Assembly (NCBI GenBank): GCA_963682025.1
Contig: OY821519.1
Span: 97,925,585-97,989,584 of the forward strand
Origin: Cordilura impudica
Taxonomy: Eukaryota > Arthropoda > Insecta > Diptera > Scathophagidae
DNA length: 64,000 nt
Direction of reading: 5' to 3'
Below are positions 43,585 through 55,589 of the stretch, piece after piece (the stretch's first letter is position 1; each line of letters opens with the position of its first letter). Under the pieces are notes generated by a model. It had not been told where the DNA came from. It saw nothing but the letters and a program-made list of their open reading frames with translations, and made no database searches. Made by a program: the position numbers and the translations under genes.

Positions 43585-44640
43585 AGACCACACCATTGTG
43601 CAGAGGGTATATCTGTGGTTTTCTAGAATAATCGCGTATGTCATAAAATCAAAATGTTCAGGGGAGCCAAAAAACGTTATATTTGAAATTATGGGCTCGA
43701 TATAAAGTTTTTAGAGCTTTTTATTTAACAGTACTGTAGATATGGGCAGTAAATACTTTATATAAAATTTTGAGTCAAAAATCTTCAGAGGAATATATTC
43801 TGGAGAAGGACGAAAAACAATATGTAAATTACACTCAAAGTGTGTGCAGATAAAACAACTTATGTCTACAAACGTAGTTTTCTTTGAAAAAGAAAACTAC
43901 CAATGCAACCACCCATGTAGACATAAGTTGTTGTTGCTTAAAAAAAGGATTTTTTTGTCCGACAACAAAAAGTTAACGGGACTTAGGATGAGAATAGAAC
44001 AACGTATCAAGAATAATAGTGACAAAAAATAACAGAAATAAACACACAAGTTTTTACAAGTGGTTATAAACTGAAAACTAATCCAAAATTATTTTGCATT
44101 TTTTTTTCATTAATAACAACGTATGTCTCTATGTGTCGTTTTCTGAGAAAATAATTTGTCAGCGATCAAACGTAGGTTGACATACGTCGTTAGTGCTGCA
44201 AATTAATTTAATAAACATTTAAGTTACGTCGTTATTTAAAGAAAAAATTCAGAAATGGTCAGTATTTTTTTTAAAAAAAATTTAACACGTAAAGAGAGTT
44301 AAAAATTAACATATCTGGTATCGTTAACTCAAAACTGACAAAAATGGACATACGCGGTTATTCCAGAAAACCACAGATATATCAGTTTGTCAATTCGTTT
44401 GTAATTCATCGATATAATTTCCGGAGACCCCATATACTATGTATATTCTTGATCCTTATAAAAGGAGAAGTCGATCCTGTCTGTATGGCTGCCTGTCTAT
44501 CTGTCGGTCCGTCTGTTTGTCCGCAATAGTCGAGTGGTCTAGTCCAAATAGGTGATGAAGGCGTTACGAAAATGTAAAGATACTCCGATAAAATTTCATA
44601 TAAAAATGATGAAAAATGTTTATACGTAACGGAACATGTA
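43585..44640 (+). repeat. mini-me-like repeat, family I, copy 5 (split by a TIR element)
   Basis: The core CACCATTGTGCAGAGGGTATA precedes the TIR element. ATCAGTTTGTCAATTCGTTT, TTGATCCTTATAAAAGG and the TGTCTATCTGTCGGTCCGTC tract follow it. The uninterrupted copy at 1494-1520 shows that these pieces are normally adjacent. Confidence 0.65.
43612..44377 (+). mobile_element. 0.77-kb TIR element (TCTGTGGTTTTCTRGAATAA), copy 2
   Basis: TIRs TCTGTGGTTTTCTAGAATAA and complement of TTATTCCAGAAAACCACAGA, flanked by TA on each side. Comparison with an empty family I site supports a TA target duplication. Two internal hairpins lie at about 43857-43935 (ACAACTTATGTCTACAAACG / complement) and 44117-44193 (ACAACGTATGTCTC / GACATACGTCGTT). 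Non-coding; a 62-codon ORF is incidental. Confidence 0.8.
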
Positions 44641-44642
44641 CA

Positions 44643-45925
44643 TTAGGGTGGCCCTTTATAAAAAAAAGTGTTCAAACTCTCGGTCGCACCCGCTAGGAAT
44701 AAGCAAATAGCAAAAAAAAACTGAGAAATAAAAAATTTTGAGCCAATCAAAAAACATTTAGAGGTGGCTCAACGCGATCGAATATTTCAAGTGTGTTTAT
44801 ATGGGGAAAATATTTCTTTTTTCTGATTTTACGAAAATTTCATTCTATAGTTTAATTTTTCCGACAAATTGTTATATAATTCGGGATCAGTATTAAATTA
44901 TCCTACCAAATCCAATAAAAACTCGCCAAGAAATATCAAATGCCCCAGACCACTTTTGTGCCAAAAAAAACTAGATCATGAAATTTGATGGGATTTTTTT
45001 CAACTTTAAGAAATTAATTATAGCCAACATTTTGTTTCAGTCTCTATACTTGTAAGTACTCAGATATGAAGTATTATTTTATTACCACCTTGTAAACCTA
45101 TTAACCATGGAGACCGAAAATAGAAATTTTTTTTGATAAAATTTTGAAAACACCTTTTTCAAGTTTTGAAAAATTCTCTTAAACAAAATTTAAAATATTG
45201 ATCTAGCTCTTTAAGTTCTTGTTAAATGCATGTTAGAGATTAACTGTGTGAATTTTTAGGTACATCTCTATGCCAGAATTTTTTTCGCAAGGATTTTATT
45301 TTTGCGGATTTCGAGATAAATGGGATTTTTTTAAAATATTCTGTAAATGTACTATTTCTAAATACTTTGTATCAAAAATTCATCACTTGTCTACTTTTAA
45401 ATGCTACGTTTTATCTTAATAGCCTAGGGTTTCGGAAAAAAATATTATGACCCCATTAGCCCTTTTGGAATTGGGGTCACATATGACCTCAATCCAATAA
45501 AAAACAATTTATTCAAAAAATTCAAATTGCTTGTAAGTGCTATTGAATTTTTAGATGCGACGCTAAAAATATAAAAACTAAATGTGTAGAACTTCCGTTC
45601 CTAAAATTTGAGATAAATGCGAGAACGTTAACCCATTATTTGCCAAGGCCAGCTTTGGATTTTAAGATATTTTTAAATAAAAATTACCGAAAACGAGTTT
45701 TTCTATTAAACTCGATGAAACCACTATTAAGAATTTAAGAAAAAAATAATTCGGTTAATTTTTATTTATTTAACCCTTCAGTGCTCCTGGGATCAAAATA
45801 ATCCATTGTGATATATCTTTGGTGCAATTATTTGCTTATTGCTCGCGAATATAAATTAAAACAACTCTTAACCAATTTTCTTATGAAATTATTTTATGTA
45901 TAAAAACTATCTATATTTTTCTAAA
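44643..45925 (+). mobile_element. half copy (one arm) of the foldback element
   Basis: Starts TTAGGGTGGCCCTTTATAAA and follows the left arm of the 27541-30410 element for about 1.26 kb, past CCATTGTGATATATC and TTAACCAATTTT. The second arm is missing except for a possible remnant at 46137-46195 (AGCTAATAAAAGAC, TTTATTCAAA). A SINE interrupts it at 45926. Confidence 0.75.
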
Positions 45926-46136
45926 TAAGCGCCCCGGTAGGTGAGTAGGTAGCGTGCTCGCCTATCATGCGGGGGTCGTGGGTTCGATTCCCACCAGAGG
46001 CTTTGCTATGTCGCTGCAAAAAAAAAAATGAACTACTCCCTCTTTCCTCCTTATCCTATTTTCCTGAGATCAACACAATGCACTGCATCTGTAGGGGGCA
46101 TCCCCTGAGTGTTGATTAATTAAAAAAAATAAAATA
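45926..46136 (+). mobile_element. tRNA-derived SINE, copy 1
   Basis: The tRNA-like head has TAGGTGAGTAGG as the A box and GGTTCGATTCC as an exact B box. GTGGG-TTCGATT-CCCAC forms a perfect T arm and CTCGC-CTATCAT-GCGGG an anticodon-like arm with loop triplet ATC. The acceptor stem does not pair fully. A non-tRNA body and an A-rich TAAAAAAAATAAAATAAG-like tail follow. A second copy at 56497 shares the first ~95 bases but has a different body. Pol III promoted and LINE-dependent by analogy. Confidence 0.8.
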
Positions 46137-46199
46137 AGAAGACCCACAAATGACCCAAAGCTAATAAAAGACATTTTATTCAAATGAACATGAAATATT

Positions 46200-46990
46200 A
46201 AACAAGTAAGAAAATTATAGTCGGTCTAGACCGACTATACGATACCCTATACCATGAGTTTAGAAACCCTATCTCTTAGGCCCAACTAACTGGACATAGA
46301 AAATAAGCAAAAACCAAATTTGAGTGGGATTTTTATTAATTTTTTTGGTTGTAGATATGAAAAAGTTCATATCGGATGCTTTATCTATATGGGGAATAGG
46401 TCCAAAAATGGACCGATCCTGATCATGTTTGGTAAAGTCTCTTGTATTTTCCAAAAATATATACAAACAAAATTTGAGAAGAATCAGTGCAATATTTTTG
46501 TTTTTTAATAGATTTAAGTGAAGATCGGGAAGCAGCTCTATATGGGGCCGAAGGTATCGTTTTTGGACTACTCATTAATGGATGTAATGAACACATACAA
46601 ACCCAATTTGAGTAATATCTATATGACAATTTGGATCTTATTGCAATTTATGTCGATTTCATAGGGGTAATTTGTATGGGGCTAGGTCTGAACATGGACC
46701 GATTCTCACCAATTTCAATAGCGTTCATCCCATGGCCGATAGAAGCTTATATACCAAATTTCATCAAAATATATTCAGATTTGCGACCTGCAGTTTGATT
46801 ACAAGGTTTACATGGACACACAGACGGACGGACGGACGGACGGACGGACATTGTTAAATCAACTCAAAAAGTGGTTCTGATTCGATCGGTATACTTAAAG
46901 ATGGGTCTAGGTCAAATATTTTTGGTTGTTACAAACAGCAGCACAAAGTCATTATACCCAAACCACATAGTGGTATAGGGTATAAAAAGC
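46200..46990 (+). repeat. mini-me-like repeat, family B, best-preserved copy
   Basis: Runs from ACAAGTAAGAAAATTATAG through palindromic GTCGGTCTAGACCGAC, the GGACCGATCCTGATCATG block and AGATCGGGAAGCAGCTC. The (GGAC)n tract is at about 46822-46848, and GGTCTAGGTCAAATATTTTT follows. It ends in the palindromic core TATACCCAAACCACATAGTG...GGGTATAAAA. The ORF at 46672-46857 recurs in other copies (12-20 codons of drift) only because the repeat is conserved. Confidence 0.8.
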
Positions 46991-47812
46991 ACGAAAATAT
47001 CTAAAATTTTAAACCTCACAGGAAAAAATCTAACCTTTATAATTTGAAATCAAGCCATTTGGTGTCTTGGAGTTGACAGCCTTGATTTTAATATTGCGTT
47101 TAGAACACGGGTGGAGGGTATCAAATATGCGGCATAGCTGAACTTTGCTTGATTCTTTTTGTGTTTATAATTTAGGTTATAACGAAAACCTGATATCATG
47201 GAGAAATTCAAAGCTCAGATTCGGAATAAAAACCTTTAGATTAAACCAAAAGTTTTAACCAGATTTTTTAGGTGCGAAAGTCTGTATCATGGGTTTCCAA
47301 AGGCGTTTAAGTTTCACTTAATTTTGTCTAAGGGCTATTAAATTTGAATTCATTCACCGCAAACCATAGAACACATTGGCTTAACCTGAACATTTGAGGT
47401 TTAAATTAATGAATTGAATTTTTCGCGTCTTTATTAAAAATTGTTTTCACAAACCATTGTTATTGAACCTTATTATTATTGTATTGTTTCTGTTGGAACA
47501 ACATTGACTGCGTCATTACCGGATATTGAAATAACAATACAAACATTTTTACGGTTTGTTTTTAATTATTGCGTATTTTTTTTCTTTTTTTTTGGTAATT
47601 TAACTAACACCTTCGACAGAGATGTAGCTACCTGAGTTTAGAAATTACTTTATTTTTGCAGATGTTCAATAATCGTATGTTGCTAAACAATGCAATAATA
47701 TTTGAAGGGTAGCTTAGATAAGTCACCTATTGTATTTTTGAAAATTTTTGTTAATTATAAATTTTCAACTTATGACCCGTGTTAAATGTCAAGCACTCCA
47801 GACAAATGTTAT

Positions 47813-47840
47813 GAAGTACATACATACATACATACATATT
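47813..47840. repeat. (TACA)n microsatellite
   Basis: Five to six CATA/TACA units in a row. A (AGT)n run of six units follows at about 48059-48075. Confidence 0.65.
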
Positions 47841-49601
47841 TGATATTTGAAAACAACTAAATGTTTTAATTCAAACTGAAAACCAGGTAAATTTTTCAAG
47901 GTTTTTTTAAATTATGAAAGAAATTAAAATAACAAATGCTAATAATTATAATTAGATTAGCATGAAAATTTTAAAAAGAAAACCTTGACATTGCATGCAC
48001 TTGCATGACTTTTCAAAATGCTTTTATATGTAAGACCATCCTTTGAAGTTGTAGGCAGCAGTAGTAGTAGTAGTAAAATGTTATTGAACTTCTCAACAAA
48101 CTTTTAAAATCTAGCGATTTAGGCGACCTCTATAAACAAATCATCCACCCGCATAGACATTCGGTACTTCTTAAAAAGGACATGCGCCGTTGAACGAAAG
48201 GAAAATAGAAACTCAAAAAAGAGAGAGAAAGAGCTAAATTTTGGAATTCTTTAAGGAGAACAATATGTTTACTGTAACAAAATATGCCACCAAACAGTAG
48301 TATTTTTACTAGTTTCCATAAAAGACGTCCATTGAATTGTGTACATTGTAGAAATTCTTTGTTAAAAATTATAAAAAAAAGAATCATATAAAAATAAGAA
48401 AAATGTAGTTAATTGTGTATACTAACAAAATAACAATTTTGTTAATAATTTAATAAATTTTACGAAAATTTGTTGATATGTTATGTGAAAATCCAGGGTT
48501 ATCTTCCAAAAGTTAATGTGTTCAAATATAAAAATCAATAATTTACAAGTTTAAAGGACTCTTTTCCTGTTGCTAGACAGTAAAAGGTAGAGTGGCATAG
48601 TAAAAGGTGTGTAAAAAAGCATGTGTTATCTATAGAATTCAAAGATAAAGAAATGAACTAAAGAGTTGTTGAAGGAGCTTTTATAAATTAACATACAATG
48701 ACAAATTCTTTTTGGCTACAAATGTCACATAATGTTGATATAAGTGACGAGTACGTGATCTGAAAATTAAGTGATGAACATAACTTACTCGAGATCTTGA
48801 TTGAGACATAATAGACTTACATGACTCCTGAGTAGTCGTGTTTAGAAAAAAAATTAGTTCGTAAATAAATGTGCATGAGTGACATAAAATTTACGTGATT
48901 CATTGCATCACTCATGATGTTATTGAAACTAAGTTTTCTGTAAAAAAAAAAAAAAAAGAAAGTTCTCGTGAGTGGCAACGTCCGAAATTTTATTTAGTTT
49001 TTGGTTCCTAAGTTTATCTAACATGAAAAAATAAATCATCAGTACTTTTTTAGCTACCCAGCCTCATATTTAGGGTGTAGAAAAGGTACCAAAAAATGTC
49101 CGCCTTTTTTGTTTTTTGCAGATTTTTCATATTTGATCCAAAGAAACCTATATAAGCTAGACATCATAGGAAATGTATTTGCAAGATCTATCAAATAGCG
49201 TATAAGACAAGCACAATCATGCTTAAAAGCTCTTGTTGTTTATTAAGTTTAAGTCAGTTTTGTATGGTGATAGCTATTAGTTTTTAATCAAAGCTCATAT
49301 AAGATACTCATAGTTCTGTTCTAGTGAGGGAGTATTTCAGATATGTATAAAAAATAAAATAATAAGAAAATACCAAAACCTTACTAAATTTTTTATAAAG
49401 CGTTTAATTTTTCTTTGAATATTTTTCTCGAATTTTTATATCTTATATATTAAAACAATTTATGAATACACATTGCATTCAAGATTTTTTTCAATATTTT
49501 TCTTCTCTCAAACCTCTTTAACTAGAGTTCTAATTAACTGTTGACATAGGCCTAAGAACACTCAGTGGATCAAGCTCCTTCTTTTGGGCTATTAACTGCT
49601 T

Positions 49602-49821
49602 AAATTCGTTGGGTTTGAGGAAAGTTATGCGTGGAGAATCAACTTTACTTTTACTGTACGTTAATTTATCTTGGCATATTTTGGCATTACTGTACGTTAA
49701 CTTCTCTTGGCAAATTCGTTGGGTTTGAGGAAAGTTATGCGTGGACAATCAACTTTACTTTTACTGTACGTTAACTTCTCTTGGCATATTTTGGCATTAC
49801 TGTACGTTAACTTCTCTTGGC
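49602..49821. repeat. 110-bp tandem duplication, two units
   Basis: AAATTCGTTGGGTTTGAGGA begins a unit at 49602 and again at 49712; unit 2 differs at a few positions. TGTACGTTAACTTCTCTTGG occurs as a sub-repeat within each unit (about 40 bp spacing). On the minus strand an open frame (49530-49748) reads DSPRITFLKPNEFKQLIAQK and then KELDPLSVLRPM, which looks like coding sequence from an unknown source. Confidence 0.7.
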
Positions 49822-49869
49822 AAATTTTGGTATTATATTATAAAAATTAATATAATATAATATAATATA

Positions 49870-49898
49870 ATGCTGCGGAGCAGCAAGGGGTCCTCTAG
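49870..49898 (+). mobile_element. Helitron-like 3' terminus, third family
   Basis: GCTGC-GGA-GCAGC forms a perfect hairpin, then AAGGGGTCCT and CTAG followed by T, the Helitron 3'-end layout. A TAATA-repeat run precedes it. The 110-bp duplication upstream may belong to the same element; no start was located. Confidence 0.5.
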
Positions 49899-49929
49899 TA
49901 TATTTTTGATAAGATTGACCCATTTTAGA

Positions 49930-50260
49930 TAATAATTTATAATATTATAGTCGCTCAAGACCTACTACTAGACAATAACTTTGCTGAGGCAATAGCTAAA
50001 TATAGAACATAAAGCAAATTTTTGTGACATTCTTGTTAATTTGTGGCATGAAGATATGAAAAAGTTCATATCTGATAATATTTTAATATGGGGACTAGAT
50101 CAAAGAATGGACATTCATGACCATATTTAGTAAAGTTACTTACTTTTCTCAAAAAATTCTATGCAATATTTTTATTTAAGTGAAGATTGGGAATAAACTT
50201 TATATGGGGACCATAACTAAAAACGGACTACTGATTAGTGACACCACACCATACACCAAA
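49930..50260 (+). repeat. mini-me-like repeat, family B, diverged fragment
   Basis: TATAGTCGCTCAAGACC start, GAAGATATGAAAAAGTTCAT and ATATGGGGACTAGATC blocks, with loss of the 3' half. Confidence 0.45.
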
Positions 50261-50444
50261 TTTTTTCGATGGAAAAAATAATGTTGGTCGAATTTTGAGG
50301 CGTACGGGTCGGATCATTGTGACACTGGATCTAAAACTTTAGTGCGCAAAATTTGAGCAAAATCGGACAATGCTTTCTGGACGCGCATTGTTCTCAAAGG
50401 TCAAATATGCATTTATAAGTAAAAATTATCAAAAAAAAAAAAAC

Positions 50445-51232
50445 AATTTAGAAAATTATAGTCGGTCTAGACCAACTATACGATACCCTATAACATGGTT
50501 AAGAGACCCTATCGCTTCGGTCCAACTAATTGGATATAGAAAATAAGCATAGACCAAATTTGAGGTGAACTGTTTAAAATTTTTTTGGCTATAGATATGA
50601 AAAAGTTCATATCGGCTGCTATATTTATATGGGAACTAGGTCGAAAAATAACCCGATCCTCACCATATTTGGTAAAGTCACTTATATTTTGAAAAAATAT
50701 AATATACAAACCAAATTTTAGAAAAATCTGTGCAATATTTTTGTTTTTTTAATAGATTTAAGTGAAGATCGGGAAGCAGCTCTATATGGGGCCTATGACT
50801 AAGAATTGCCCTATAGGGATTATTTTTGGATTATTGGATTTAATGAACACATAGAAACCCAATTTTATTGAGATCTATATGATAATTTGGATCTTATGGC
50901 AATTTATGTCGATTTCATAGAGGTCATTTGTATGGGAACTAGGTCTGAACATGGACCGAATTTCACCAATTTCAATAGCGTTCATCCTATGGCCGACAAA
51001 AGCTTATATACCAAATTTCATCAAAATATATTCATATTTGCGACCTGTAGTTTGATTACAAGGTTTACATGGACACACAGACGGACGGACGGACATCGCT
51101 AAATCGACTCAGAAAGTGATTCTGAGTCGATGGTATAATAAAAGATGGGTCTGGGTCAAATATTTTTGGTAGTTACAAACAGCAGCACAAAGTCATTATA
51201 CCCTGACCATATATAGGTATAGGGTATAAAAC
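50445..51232 (+). repeat. mini-me-like repeat, family B, near-complete plus copy
   Basis: GAAAATTATAGTCGGTCTAG start, all internal blocks, and ACGGACGGACGGACATCG near 51081. It ends TATACCCTGACCATATATAG then GTATAGGGTATAAAA. Palindromic core complete. Confidence 0.78.
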
Positions 51233-51249
51233 TCATTTTTCACAAAAAT

Positions 51250-52050
51250 TTTTATATTAATAATTCCGTTTCAATTAAATCCGTTTCAAAAACAGCCAAG
51301 TTATATCAAGTTCCCCAGGCAATAAAAGCGCCGCAGACCACTTGATTAAGAAAATCGAGCTCACATTTTTAAAGACATTGAAAAATTTTGCATAACATTT
51401 TTGGATTCTCCTGATCCCAAAATAATCTTGTGTAAAGTTTTTGCATCACGTCTATTGTTATGCCGGTCTAAATTAATGTCAAACCGGTACGTATTTTTTA
51501 GCCGACTCTAATTTTACTTTTTAAAAAATTTTGTTAAACAAATTTACCGAAAGCAACCATTGGACTTTATGGTCTTATTAACAAAATATATCGAATTAAA
51601 AATGCCAAATATTGCAGGTATACTGCACTTAATTTGGCGAGGGCAGCGTTTTTATTTCAGCGGATTTGAAGAAAAGTTTAATTTTTTCATACTTTTTCAA
51701 CTTTTAGGCTACTACTTTTTGGTGTTTTCACATTTCAAACATCTTTTGTCAAAATATTATACTACTTGATATAAGTTCTCAATCTTGTAAATTAAGGTTA
51801 AATTGAAATAATATAAACTGTGCCCATTTAAGGTCAAAGGTCAAATTTAAGGATATTAATATTTTTTAAAACAAAATATCGAAATAATATATATCTGTGG
51901 AAGGATTTTGATAAAACTTGTTGATAATATTTTAATAATTCTGAAAAATAATATTCTGAACTTACTTTCTGAAATTAACCCGTGGAGTACTCTTGATGTC
52001 AAATTGACTCTTTAGGAAAATCTATAAATATTTTCTTCATCAGGATTTTT
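51250..52050 (+). repeat. distant relative of the foldback-element arm (possible)
   Basis: Several landmarks appear in the same order as in the 27541-30410 arm but strongly diverged. These are GCAATAAAAGCGCCGCAGAC with CACTT, GGCGAGGGCAGCGTTTTTAT, a TTTTTATTTCAGCGGATTTG stretch and CCGTGGAGTACTCTTGATGT with CAAA. No inverted arm follows. Confidence 0.35.
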
Positions 52051-53279
52051 TTTAAATAAAACAAATTTAGTGTATTCATAAAATTCCCCAAATTTTATAT
52101 TCAAAACAGTATAAACAAATTTGCATATCGAGGGCTTATATTCAAAAAATGCTGCATCTGCATCAATAATTATTTTAAAGAGAGCGTGTAAATCCAATTT
52201 ATTAATAAGAATTTATTAATAAGAAATTAATAATTTAGAATTTAATATGTAGAATTCAATATCTACAACTTGTTTCAGACACAAAAGAGATATTCCGTAA
52301 GGTTAACGAGTTATAACCGTGTTAAAATATACATAAAGTGATAAAAATCCACCTTGAGCAAAAAATTCGTATGGCCATTAAATTATAATTGCATCCAACT
52401 TGACATAACGAATGATGCAGAAGTTCTTATCTTTGGGGTTACTTTCAGGTGCAATTGTCAGAATTGAGTCCCAAAATCATGTGTTGTACTGTGTAATTTA
52501 TTCAAATTATCATATTTTTTTCAAAATTTTTGGAACTTACTTAAAGAAGATTTCAATTAATGTTCAAAATGCACGAAAAGATAGTCTACGCGACATCATT
52601 CCTTATTCGATGAATAAAACTAATTTTAATTCATTTGGTCAGGAATTCGTTCGTTCAAACAAAATTCGGTGTTCTATAACACAAAGGAATGAAGTCAATG
52701 AACAATATATTGAATTATATTTTGTAATTAATTCAGTCTTTTTTTTAAGAAATTCGATATTTTCCAGTTTGGTTTCTTTCATAATTCATTGAAAAATTCG
52801 GATTCTTTTTCAAAAGTTCATGAGCTGACTTAATAAAAAAAGTGCATTTATTTATTAAAATTCACAGAATACATACCTTACGCACAAAGGAATGAAATCT
52901 TTGCGATATCAGTTCTTATTGAATGAATAAATAAAACTTTTTTTTGAATTATTAAGTTTAAATTTTTAAGTTTCATTGACATAATTCATTGTTTAAAATC
53001 ACAGAATAATGAAGTCAATATAGCAATAAATTGAATATAATATTCAATTAACTCATTACAAATTTAATCTCCATATGAAGTAGAAGAATTCACAAGTCAT
53101 TAAAGTCATCGGCTTCTTTTTAAGAATGAGTGAAAAGTTCATTCAATTTTCATAATTTATAATTTGTTTACCGAACGATTTCTTTTAAGTCTTTAAAGAC
53201 TTTGTTATCATTTCTAATTGAATGAATTAATTTAAAAATAGTTTGTTCAAAATTACATTACTTAATATATATGAAATTA

Positions 53280-53400
53280 AAAGTACGCTTTGTATGGGAG
53301 GTGCCACACCACACAGTAAGACTGTAAAAATTTCAGGAAGATCAGCTACTATAATCTCCAAATAAACAAACATACTTACATACTTTCGCTTTTATATATG
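53280..53400 (-). repeat. fragment of the GGCGTGGCACC minisatellite repeat
   Basis: TATGGGAGGTGCCAC is the complement of the GTGGCACCTCCCATA block of the array at 59770-60840. Only one partial unit is present. Confidence 0.35.
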
Positions 53401-53900
53401 TGTATGGATAGAACATATAAGTGAGGGCGAGTCAGAATTCACTCACTTTGGTTCATTTCTATTAAAAAATTCACTGCAGTTTGGGGGTTAGCTGAACTTT
53501 TAAGTAATTAGAAGCCTTTTGAGTTTCTGGCTTTGTAGAGGTTTCTAAGCTCAGAAAAATTCCAAAACTCTGCTCTGATTCAATTATATATTTCTTTCAA
53601 CGTAAGGTTATAATGTTACGTTTGGATAGGAGGAACGAGTAGCTCAAGATCAGCTTTGTGGTATGCTATGAATCCCTGGGAACAAATTACAACTAGTTAA
53701 CTCATTTCCTGACACTACTTTAAAGCATTGGATTTTTTTTATGAAACTTTCAGCGTTTAGTCCCATTAAGAAAATTGTGAAAGTTTAAAAAATTTCCCAA
53801 CTTTAAACTTTCCTTTTTCCTTTTTTCCGCAAATGGATTTCAATCTATAAATTAATTATCGAATTTTATTAATAACAACCACTTCTCTTTGCATTTCCAG

Positions 53901-54712
53901 GTCATAACACCACAAAGGCATGGTGATGTTTACATCTATAATTTACCACAGCACCTACAGCATCAGCAACAGTCTCAATCGCACTCACAACAACACTTGT
54001 CGACACCCTATCTACAGCAACAACATAAAGAACAAATCTACGAAAATCTTCCAGCAGCAAAGTCATTAACTAACGAACTTGCAACGTACGATATACCAAA
54101 ACCACCTGTACCCGTCACTTTCGATTCCCCGCGAAATCTGCTGCGTGCTATGTCATATTTTCAAACAACAACAGCAGCTATGAAAAGTTGTTCGAGTCCC
54201 ATACAGGAGGAGAACTATGATGTTCCAAGACCTATGACGTCTTTACTGCAACATCAGCATACCTTAACGCCGAGTAGTTCCAATTCATCGCTGCTAACTA
54301 GTGACAGTCTGTCATTGTCATTTTCTTCATCCAATCGTTCGTCATTGGCAAATATGCCCGATTATGATGTACCACGACGTAATCCACTGCCAGTCAGAGC
54401 TGTGTTACAACAACAGCAGCAAATGCAGCAGCAGAATCAACATTTGCAACAACAAAATCAACAGTTGCAACAACAGAATCAACAGCTGCAGCAGATTCAG
54501 CAATTACAACAAAACCAGCCGAGACCCTTATCGAGAACTTCAATAAATGGCAGCAGTTCAACTCATGATTTTCCTATTCCCTCCAATGCTTTCGAAAAAA
54601 ATAATGGTATTAGTCACACTATTGTAGCCACCAAAGAATTGCCATTGGAGCTGAGTTCAGCTTTGGAAACATTGGCCAAATTGCAAACGGAAACAACAAC
54701 AGCTATAACAAG
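53901..54712 (+). CDS. p130CAS: p130CAS adaptor protein, exon B (substrate domain with YxxP motifs)
   Basis: 270 codons plus two bases of a split Arg codon. The exon opens VITPQRHGDVYIYNLP, which fits the segment after the SH3 domain in fly and vertebrate Cas proteins. YxxP motifs, tyrosines phosphorylated by Src/Abl kinases that recruit the Crk SH2 domain, are YNLP, YDIP and two YDVP; a YENL is also present. A glutamine-rich stretch of about 50 residues follows the last YDVP. The exon ends LPLELSSALETLAKLQTETT, the start of the serine-rich four-helix region. Acceptor TTTCCAG at 53894-53900 and donor AAG|GTAAGT at 54713 are consensus. There are far fewer YxxP motifs than the ~15 of mammalian BCAR1, as is usual for insect Cas. 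Confidence 0.93.
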
Positions 54713-55589
54713 GTAAGTTTCTGTTTAAAGAATTTGATTTGAAACAATAAAGGGAAAAGTAGCATAACTGGACCGAAGGTTCTTAAATCTCGTAATTGAG
54801 TAGCAGCGGCACCAAGCTTTTGATTTAATTTTGGATGCGAAAATTTTCTTCACTCCGAAGATCTATTTAAAACTTTATTTGTAATGGTATTTAAAACCAA
54901 ATATCAGCACATGAAGTTTTATGATTTAAAAAGGTCCTTCGGTCCCCGAACCAAAAACCTATTTAATCGATTGTGGATTTTAAAAAGTTTTTGAGAAAGA
55001 TCTTGGAAAGAAAGAAAGAACTTGAGCAAAGAGAAAAGTTTATGTTTAACCGTAGGTTTGGGAAGATATCTGTGGCCGATTTCTAGTGAAAGCTAGAAAG
55101 TTTCTGTGACCAATTCTTTACATTTAACTTAAGCTTCGATCTATATAGTAAAATATTTTTGAGGCACAAATTATTATTTTCTGAAAGTTCTTACACTTTC
55201 GATGTGTCTATGGGTTTCAAAATATTCAGATTTCTGAAGTTTCTTAATATTTATCTACATCTCATATTTATCTACATTTCTCTACATCCCACATACATTT
55301 TTAAAAAACAATTCTGTTTCCATTGAAGAAGTATGTTGGCATAAGTACCATTTATCGGAACTAACTCTCAGGAGTTGCATCGTTCAACTAATCTAGAACG
55401 AGTTTGAGAAAAGTTTCCAAAACATACTTATTGCTCTAGCTTTGGGTAGATTCTTGTGAACGAATTCTTCAAGACTGAATTTTCGGTAAGTTCTTGAGAC
55501 ATACTTTTTATATTTTTATATTTTGAAAATTCTTCAGATTTAACTCTCACGAATGGCTTCTGAATGTTTTTATACCCTATGCCACTACA

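Larger units (their letters stand above)
811..53900 (+). other. p130CAS: 53-kb intron of p130CAS filled with transposable elements
   Basis: The donor GTAAGT at 811 and the acceptor TTTCCAG ending at 53900 define a single intron of 53,090 bp between in-phase exons. I find no third exon encoding Cas-like sequence between them, but a very small or alternatively spliced exon could be missed. Nearly all recognisable content is mobile DNA. Stretches where I see nothing specific are roughly 811-1280, 2660-3320, 5325-5755, 6135-6640, 6935-7560, 14230-16180, 25045-26400, 37545-38420, 42470-43560, 46995-49520 and 52050-53880. Those hold AT-rich sequence, short microsatellites and unrecognised ORFs. Confidence 0.85.

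Noticed and set aside
45929..46002. tRNA gene (A and B boxes, T arm present)
   Set aside because: The acceptor stem does not pair well, a near-identical head occurs at 56500 with a target duplication, and a SINE body with A-rich tail follows.
46672..46857. Recurring ORF MxGARSEHGPIL... (also near 13546-13782, 22867-23118, 39772-40011, 50887-51102)
   Set aside because: It occurs in every family B repeat copy, with frame and ends drifting; conservation is that of the repeat DNA and there is no start or codon constraint.
52412..52792. 126-codon ORF
   Set aside because: Composition is that of AT-rich sequence with aatgaat-type repeats; no recognisable motif and no splice sites in a plausible frame.
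53889..53900. Four extra codons (MHFQ) at the 5' end of the exon B frame
   Set aside because: They precede the splice acceptor; the exon starts at 53901 because the preceding exon joins in phase there.
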